Source: Omphalotus guepiniiformis (taxonomy: Eukaryota > Basidiomycota > Agaricomycetes > Agaricales > Omphalotaceae). Taken from it: DNA of 64,000 nucleotides. The number at the start of each line of letters is the position of its first letter. Positions within the stretch are counted from its first letter, which is position 1. The translations under genes were made by a program, and so were the position numbers. A model generated the notes under the pieces. It worked only from the letters and a program-made list of their open reading frames with translations. It was not told the DNA's origin and did not search any database. This document shows positions 57,754 to 64,000 of this stretch, piece by piece. The DNA lies in the NCBI GenBank assembly GCA_028554645.1, contig JAQOOI010000064.1:2170001-2234000 (forward strand), read 5' to 3'.

Positions 57754-59875
57754 CTATATGCCAATGTCATTAATTTGCTCTAATGTCTTGCTCCATTCGA
57801 TGACTTTAGGGTGGGCCGTGACCTTTTTTGGATTGAAACCCATGACTTGCAGACCTGCTACAGATGATGCACGAGAAAGAGCAACGTAACTCTGGCCTTA
57901 AACCACGAATGTTTCCATTTCAGCAAGGGGATAACCGTAAAACGAGCAGAGAATCTGACCTTTCTCGAAGACCCGTCCAAGGTCGACCTTCACGCGATGG
58001 ATCGTCTGTCCTTGGCTTTTGTGTATTGACATCGCCCACGCAAGGATGAGAGGCCTAAGCTCACGTCAGACGCTGTGCACGAATCAGGAATACAGCAGCC
58101 TACAATTGAACTCTCCTTGCCAGCACCTTTCCGTCTGCATCTTCAACCCGAAACTCGTCTCGTTTGATTAAAACGGCCTCTGAGCCGGTACCGCCATCTT
58201 GCAAAGGATACTCGAACAGCACCAAAGGGTATTTCTCTTCAGGTTTGAAAATACTAGCCTTGCCTTTAGCAATGTCTTGTTTCGAGTCCGGCTTCATAGC
58301 AACGTTCTCCTTGCTATCGTCCGCTCGAGAGATGACTGGAGTCTTGCCGTCATCAGAGAGCTGGACATAGCGTAGCAGTGCACCGTTCTTCTTAGTCTCT
58401 GTAAGCGACCTGAAGTTGGATGACTTAGAGGCAGGTTTGACATCAGCACCAACATTAGCTGCAGATGGTGTTTTTCCAGCACTCTTCGGCTTGTGATAAG
58501 TATCGTCTGATGAAGGAGCCTTTCCCGTAACAAGCTGATTAGGGTGATAGAATCCAAGCACCTTCCCGACAACGCCATTCACGAGTACCTCATCTACGTT
58601 CTTGATGAGCATAACCTGCGCATCTACTTTGAGCTCCAGACGTGCTTCAGCCAACAGATTATCCAATAGAGCTGGTCGAGTGCCATTGTCTCGAGCAACG
58701 TATGGCCGGCGATGACCGGGGAGTGCGTTAAGTCGGTTCGCGTTGGCTTGCGCGACCTGCGCTCGGAGGGGGAAGAGCTCGGTCGGATGAATTGTGCACT
58801 CAGTGAGAGGTCTAGAGAGCGAGGTGAAGAGCTTGATGGACTCTTCCGTCGGGTGACCCAAACGTAGAGAATTCAGAGCGGAAATAAACGCTTGATGGAT
58901 TCGTTTACAACGCGGGACATCGGAGTGCATGAATATCACTCACAAGCGTCTTTCTGCCTGAACACTTGCGTGAGATTGATGGTGCTTTGTAGAGTATTGC
59001 GCCAGGCAGACGACTCGAAAGCAAATATGGGATCTTGGTTATTCTTAGTGACGGGTGGCAGTTGGAAAAAGTCCCCTGTAACAACAACCTGAAGTCAATT
59101 TAGTGGGCTTCTAAACCCCTACAACGTGTATGTGTGCGGGCCTAACCTGTATTCCACCAAAAGGTTTATCCGTCTTTCTTCGAAGGCTAGTAGCAATAGA
59201 AGAGAGCTGTTCGAACAGGAAACCGTCGACCATCGAGACTGGTAGCTGTTTGTTTGAACGATTCCTCTAAACACAAAATAGTTTGTCGTCACCTTCGTCG
59301 ATGATCAGGACCTTGGTTTTCTTCCACCGTTGTAGTGCAGGTCTGCAGGTCTTGATACACTTTATTAGCATATCCATATCCTGGCAATTTGGTGTCACGG
59401 CCCCCCATGAATGTATTGTCATTCCTAAAGCAAAGGTGAACATCATCACCATAGAAGGGTGAGAACGCATGCACCTCCGATATTGGATGCAGCCATCCCT
59501 GTGCTCGCGGTGATTGATATCGCATCTTTGTCCTTGGCGTACTTCTTCTTGAGTGCACTAATGATTGCCCGCAGGAGTAGCGACTTTCCGGTACCTAGAG
59601 CGGACAAACAGTCAATGGTGCGGCTTAGTATCAGAGAGGTTCAGAGACGTGCCAGCAGCCCCAGTAAAGAACACACTCTTCCCTTCGTCAACGACCATCT
59701 GCAATACCCTGACTTGCTCGGGACTCAGCACGACGTGAGCTGGTTCATCAGGGTCGTCAGAGTTCTTTACTACAGGAACTCTTGGTGCAAAGAAAGAATC
59801 AAGTGTTTGACGAGACCTCTTAACGGGTCCTGAAGTTGAAGAATGTGGAGCCTTTCGCTTGACGGAAGACGACAT
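57754..59875 (-). CDS. PIF1: PIF1-family 5'-3' DNA helicase
   Basis: This helicase acts in genome maintenance (telomeres, G-quadruplexes, mitochondrial DNA). Exons: 59875-59653, 59594-59475, 59424-59293, 59238-59147, 59088-58944, 58890-58104, 58054-57960, 57896-57754. They give 578 aa. Walker A is GAAGTGKS (72-79). Other motifs are [21 protein letters not shown] (Walker B), [22 protein letters not shown], then [13 protein letters not shown] and [15 protein letters not shown] near the C-terminus. The last two exons are needed for the final two motifs. The intron inside Walker A is read as [12 protein letters not shown] at 22-29 resembles a PCNA-binding motif with Arg in place of the first Gln. 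The large insert after LLAEARLEL is low-complexity. The gene is head-to-head with a hydrolase, 154 bp apart. Confidence 0.93.
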
Positions 59876-60029
59876 AGCGGAATGGCAAATAAAGTTTGAA
59901 GCTAAGGCTCGCGGCTTATTCGAGTTTCGAATCGCGAGGGGCGAGCGCGTCCACCTTAAAAAACGCCATGATCATGTGACCGATTCAACTGACCAACCAA
60001 TTAGTACCCATCGACCCACTCTACTTCAA
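59876..60029. promoter_or_regulatory. Compact divergent promoter of PIF1 and the hydrolase gene
   Basis: Only 154 bp separate the two start codons. No TATA box is visible. Confidence 0.5.
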
Positions 60030-61091
60030 ATGACTGTCGGAAAGCAAAGTCTTTTAGTGGGCGGCTTGCCTGTAAATGTATACAATGACTTACAGAACGA
60101 CGTGACGAAACCTGTTTTTGTCTTGTTCTTCCTTCATGGACGCACTCAGTCAGCCGAGGATATGAATCCCATTCTCGAGAGCTTATTCAAGGAGGTCGCT
60201 GGAGCTGACCTTGTCAAAGAGTTGATTCTTGTCACTTTTGTATGTATTATACTTGCAATTCCTAGCTTTGACAGGCACGACCCCTTCACAGGATCATCGC
60301 AACCATGGAAAGAGAGTGGTAGACTTGAACGCAAACAATGGTTGGGACAACGACCAGTCGAAGAGTAATACCCGCCATGCGTGAGTACTCAGTGTTTCAC
60401 TGACTTAGATACGTCTCTCAATATAATTCTTTTTCTAGAATTGACATGTATGCAATACAATGTTCGCACAACCATATTGCTCGAGAGAAAGCACTCACAG
60501 TGCTATATAGCTGGAACAGCGAGGGATGTCTCTTTTCTGATTGATTTCCTTCCTGCCTACCTATTCCCAGAGGGTGAAAGAATCATATCCCAGTGGGGAG
60601 TTGCAGGGCTCAGCTTGGGTGGACATTCGACGTGGATGTCTCTAGCTCAAGGTAAGCTTCCATCGGCAAACTTTAGCAGAAGACTTACTGTTGTTCAAGA
60701 GCCCAGGATCACCATTGGCGTACCTATCATCGGGTGCCCGGATTACTTGACTCTGATGTCTGCAAGAGCTCAGCAATTTGGTATCTCACTCGAGGGATCA
60801 AGCTATCTGCCTGATACTCTACTCAACTTTATCCGCGAATCAGATCCCGTTGCATGTGCATATCGTGTAAAGAACCAGGATAACCCTTTTCTAGGCAAAA
60901 AAATCCTGGTGTTATCTGGGGAGGCTGATCAACTGGTACCGTGGACAGCGAGTGAATTATTCGTGGAGGGATTAGAGGTAGGAGATGGTTTGAAGAAAGT
61001 GATTCTTCAGCCTGGTGCGGGACATGAGGTTACGCCACAGATGATAAAGGAGATGGCAAGTTTTCTGCGGGACCATGTCCTAGTTCAATGA
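60030..61091 (+). CDS. Alpha/beta hydrolase (uncharacterised)
   Basis: This is a cytosolic alpha/beta hydrolase-fold protein with no signal peptide. Exons: 60030-60239, 60292-60380, 60439-60461, 60511-60651, 60700-61091. They give 284 aa. The oxyanion-side motif is FFLHGRTQ. The nucleophile elbow is GLSLGGHS. The acid is in the strand LVLSGEADQLVPW and the catalytic His is in GAGHEVT. NHGKRVVDLNANNGWDND is typical of a fungal family annotated only as alpha/beta hydrolase. The third exon is 23 nt. The substrate cannot be inferred. It shares a short promoter with PIF1. Confidence 0.85.
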
Positions 61092-61111
61092 ACGTGGTAT
61101 ACTATGCTTCA

Positions 61112-61139
61112 TGTATCCTGTATCCTGTATCCTGTATCT
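61112..61139 (+). repeat. TGTATCC microsatellite
   Basis: Three exact 7-bp units and a fourth ending in T sit just after the hydrolase stop, followed by related CTGTAT words. Confidence 0.9.
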
Positions 61140-61346
61140 GTATATCTGTACTGTATCTATCTGTGTATGCACAGTATGTGTCATTTGTGATTTGAGGAGA
61201 ATACTTACATAGTACCTTATACCTTTTATTATAATTGAAGGAGTAAGCTAAATAACACGGCAGGATCAACATTTCTCCGATCCGGAGGTGCCGGCGGTAC
61301 TTATTTGAAGGCACAACGTTAACAAGTGCCTTCCCCACAAACTATT

Positions 61347-63612
61347 ATGTTCCTCCCTAAACTGCCCGCCTCTGCGCGGCTGGTCAGTTTCAAGGTCGCA
61401 TACCGGATCCCCTCTGTTTCCAGTCCAAGGTTCATCACTGTTGCTTCCACTCAATCTCATAAGACCAAGGTTTGGCCTTCAGCAGAAGAGGCAATAAAGG
61501 ACGTCAAGTCTGGAGACATCTTGCTTTGTGGAGGTACATTATCACCGTATTCACCCTAGGAAACATTGCTTACCAACGTGCGATTTCTTTGGCAGGGTTT
61601 GGCGCGGCCGGAATACCAGGTGAGAGGTTTCTTCCAAAGTAGCTACGGGATCTAACCAGAGTGATTCCATCGGCAGACACCTTGCTTACTGCACTTGCAA
61701 ATCGGAAAGATGAGGTGAACAAACTTGTTGGTGTTTCTAACAATGCTGGCGTTCATGGCGAACCCGGTACTGGAGACTCTGGATTGGGTGAGTGTTGCTC
61801 GATGACCTGAGCTTCTGCTCTCCTTACATCACACGTATAATTGGTACGTTTGATCGCACATACGTTTCGCGTGAAATTCTTGTAATATGTACTCAGAAAC
61901 GTGTGAACGAACGCGCGCCGCGATCGTGTGACTGCGGCCCTAAACTTCGGGGAGGCATTTTGTACTATAGACGCGTGCTAATTTGTGTTTTTCCACTCAG
62001 GCAAGTTGCTCAACACCGAGCAGATTGAAAAAATCATCGCTTCTTATCCTGGAGGGTGTGTACTGTCCTTGGATCATCTACTTGTAATCGCTGATTGGGG
62101 TTTGACTATGAGGAAACAAGAAATTCGAGTCTCTATACTTGCAGGGAAAGATTTCTCTTGAGCTCGTCCCCCAAGGTACCCTCGCTGAACGGTTACGTGC
62201 TCATGCTGCCGGTATACCCGCCTTTTTCACTCCTACGGGAGCTTCCACCGCCGTAGAGGAAGGATCTATACCCGTTAGATACAATCCTGGCGGTATCAGC
62301 GCAGGTGTTGCTATTCCTGGTATCAAGAAAGAGAGTAGAACTTTCAATGGTAAAAAGTTTATCATGGAACCGGCGATCTCTGGCGATGTCGCGTTTGTCC
62401 ATGCTTGGAAGGCAGACGAGGCTGGCAACTGTGTCTTCCGGTTGGTACACTTGTCATCATAGCAGGAACCATTCTAAAAAACTGGCACGTAGATATTCAG
62501 CGCAGAATTTCAGCACGGTCATGGCTAAGAATGCGAAGTTAACCATCGTCGAGGTAAGTAGTATTTCAGCTTGTTCGTTTCTTAACTAACATACTTTTGC
62601 AGGCTGAGCATATCGTCCCTATTGGTTCTCTATCACCCAACTCCATCCACGTACCCTCCGTTTACGTCGACCGTATCGTTCAGTCTACTATCCCAAAGAA
62701 GATCGAGGTGGTCACTCTGGCTCCTTCCAGCGATGGCAAAGGTGATTCAAGCTTACCTCCAGAGAAAGCGGCTGCACAGGCTGTGCGCCATCGTATTGCT
62801 AAACGCGCCGCTTTGGAGATCAAGGATGGATTCTACGTCAACCTCGGTATTGGTATGCCCACTCTCGTCCCGGAGCACCTGCCCAAGGACGTCCGTGTCT
62901 GGTTGCAGAGTGAGAACGGTATTTTGGGCATGGGTCCTTATCCCACGAAGGAGCAGCTCGATGCGTGAGTTAGTCCAGTTGATTCAAAAGCTACTGAATG
63001 AATTCAATTCGTCTCTCCAGCGATCTTATTAACGCTGGCAAGGAAACTATCACTCTCCTCCCTGGTGCTTCTATATTTGGTGCGTGCAGACTATAAAGCA
63101 CTTGCGTGAATCTGAGCTTACTATTTGATATACCCAGACTCCAGCGATTCTTTTGCCATGATCCGAGGTGGACATATAGACGTCGCTATCCTGGGTGTAT
63201 GTACGATTTGGATTGTCTATCATTTCTCCTGAATCTAACGGTCCTTGTTTCACAATAGGCCATGCAAGTCTCTCAGGCTGGCGATATCGCCAACTTCATG
63301 ATTCCCGGAAAGATGGTCAAAGGAATCGGAGGCGCCATGGACCTCGTCTCCAACCCGGACAAAACCAAGGTCATAGTCGTCATGGAGCACTGCGCTAAAG
63401 ACGGTTCTCCCAAAATTCTCAAGGAGTGCGCTCTTCCACTCACGGGCGCTCGTACTGTTAGCACCATCATCACCGAGCTTGCCGTGTTTGAGGTCGACAG
63501 AGTAAATGGCGGGCTGACGTTGATTGATCTGGCCGAGGGTACCACGCTGGAGGAGCTCAAAGCTAAGACAGCATGCGAGTTCAAGACTGCTGACAAAGTT
63601 GGGTCTTTCTAA
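61347..63612 (+). CDS. Succinyl-CoA:3-ketoacid CoA transferase (SCOT)
   Basis: This mitochondrial enzyme moves CoA from succinyl-CoA to acetoacetate or related acids; fungal relatives also act on acetate or propionate. Exons: 61347-61533, 61596-61619, 61677-61787, 62001-62059, 62121-62440, 62493-62553, 62603-62964, 63021-63079, 63138-63196, 63259-63612. They give 531 aa. A basic, Ser-rich N-terminus looks like a mitochondrial presequence. The alpha half has [15 protein letters not shown] and [19 protein letters not shown]. The beta half has [15 protein letters not shown] and the active-site Glu in [10 protein letters not shown]. The junction 62059/62121 is canonical but yields one residue less than the family pattern. 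The intron 61788-62000 is 213 bp. The start is the first ATG of the conserved frame. Confidence 0.94.
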
Positions 63613-64000
63613 GCTTATGGGACCACACATCTCAGGATCTTAGTTGCACGGCTTCCACATGTGTATGTATCGCGGCAGGCTCGCGAAGTGAGGGCAATGA
63701 CATAGCTTTGCATGCATACGGCACCTCGAGAAGAAGGCTCTTTCATCCAGTGTAATATACAGCATGGTGTACTTTTCTTTTCAAACAATTCAATGGATGT
63801 CTTTGTGTTTGTGGAAGTCTGACTTTATCTTTCATGCGACGGCTGAGCAACCAGAAATCGCGAAAAGCACTCGAATTACTTGGTTAATGATGGAATATTT
63901 AGTGTCCGACAAATCTTAAGAGAACTGCACATGAACAAAGACCGATGGACTAGGAAAAATGAGCCAGAAGATTGTACTTATTACAAATGACTATGGACGG
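63613..64000. other. Downstream region at window end
   Basis: This is the 388-bp 3' region after SCOT. No frame or motif was recognised. Confidence 0.45.

Noticed and set aside
1..64000. CRISPR arrays, rRNA, tRNA, transposons or a prokaryote-type defence system
   Set aside because: No regularly spaced repeats, conserved RNA sequence, transposase motif or terminal inverted repeat was seen. The region is a normal fungal gene neighbourhood.

Overview
This window comes from the nuclear genome of a filamentous basidiomycete, most likely a mushroom-forming Agaricomycete. Genes are broken by many short introns, mostly 45-65 bp with GT...AG ends. The gene set is typical of that group: etherase-like glutathione transferases, a GH55 beta-1,3-glucanase, a membrane-anchored GH5 glucanase, a NoxA-type NADPH oxidase, a Delta-9 desaturase with a C-terminal cytochrome b5 domain, and single-copy housekeeping genes. 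I rebuilt every spliced gene by hand from reading frames, splice sites and remembered family motifs. No database search was run, so exon edges are models.

Layout. 0-10 kb: the 3' end of LST8 (TOR complex subunit), then a 15-exon NAD(P)H glutamate synthase (GLT1). 10-13 kb: two minus-strand C2H2 zinc-finger genes of the same architecture. 15-17.3 kb: cohesin acetyltransferase ECO1 and a small, probably tail-anchored, membrane protein. 17.8-21.4 kb: a 23-exon secreted GH55 exo-beta-1,3-glucanase. 24.2-26.9 kb: a tandem pair of etherase-like GSTs. 27.7-30.7 kb: OLE1 desaturase, divergent from a small ATPase-inhibitor (IF1)-like gene. 31.4-34.2 kb: a type II membrane GH5 glucanase. 36-38.3 kb: NADPH oxidase. 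39.4-46.8 kb: VID21/EAF1 (NuA4 scaffold), divergent from a nodulin-like MFS transporter. 47.4-49.8 kb: an unrecognised Ser/Pro-rich protein with paired CxxC motifs. 51.0-51.9 kb: a small RRM protein made of short exons. 53.2-54.7 kb: an HMG-box factor. 55.0-57.5 kb: an MSC7-like membrane aldehyde dehydrogenase. 57.8-59.9 kb: PIF1 helicase, head-to-head with an alpha/beta hydrolase. 61.3-63.6 kb: succinyl-CoA:3-ketoacid CoA transferase (SCOT).

The genes do not form an operon or an evident biosynthetic cluster. Loose themes are chromosome maintenance (ECO1, PIF1, VID21), beta-1,3-glucan remodelling (GH55, GH5), and lipid, redox and carbon metabolism (OLE1, NOX, ALDH, SCOT, GLT1).

The most unusual content is in gene structure rather than gene content. 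Several conserved proteins can only be completed with micro-exons of 3, 5, 5, 5, 10 or 11 nt. The 3-nt one supplies a single iron-ligand histidine of the desaturase. Three introns appear to be GC-AG. One ALDH intron is bounded by a 13-nt direct repeat, as expected if it arose by tandem duplication. I found no mobile element, rRNA, tRNA, CRISPR array or novel defence-type system.
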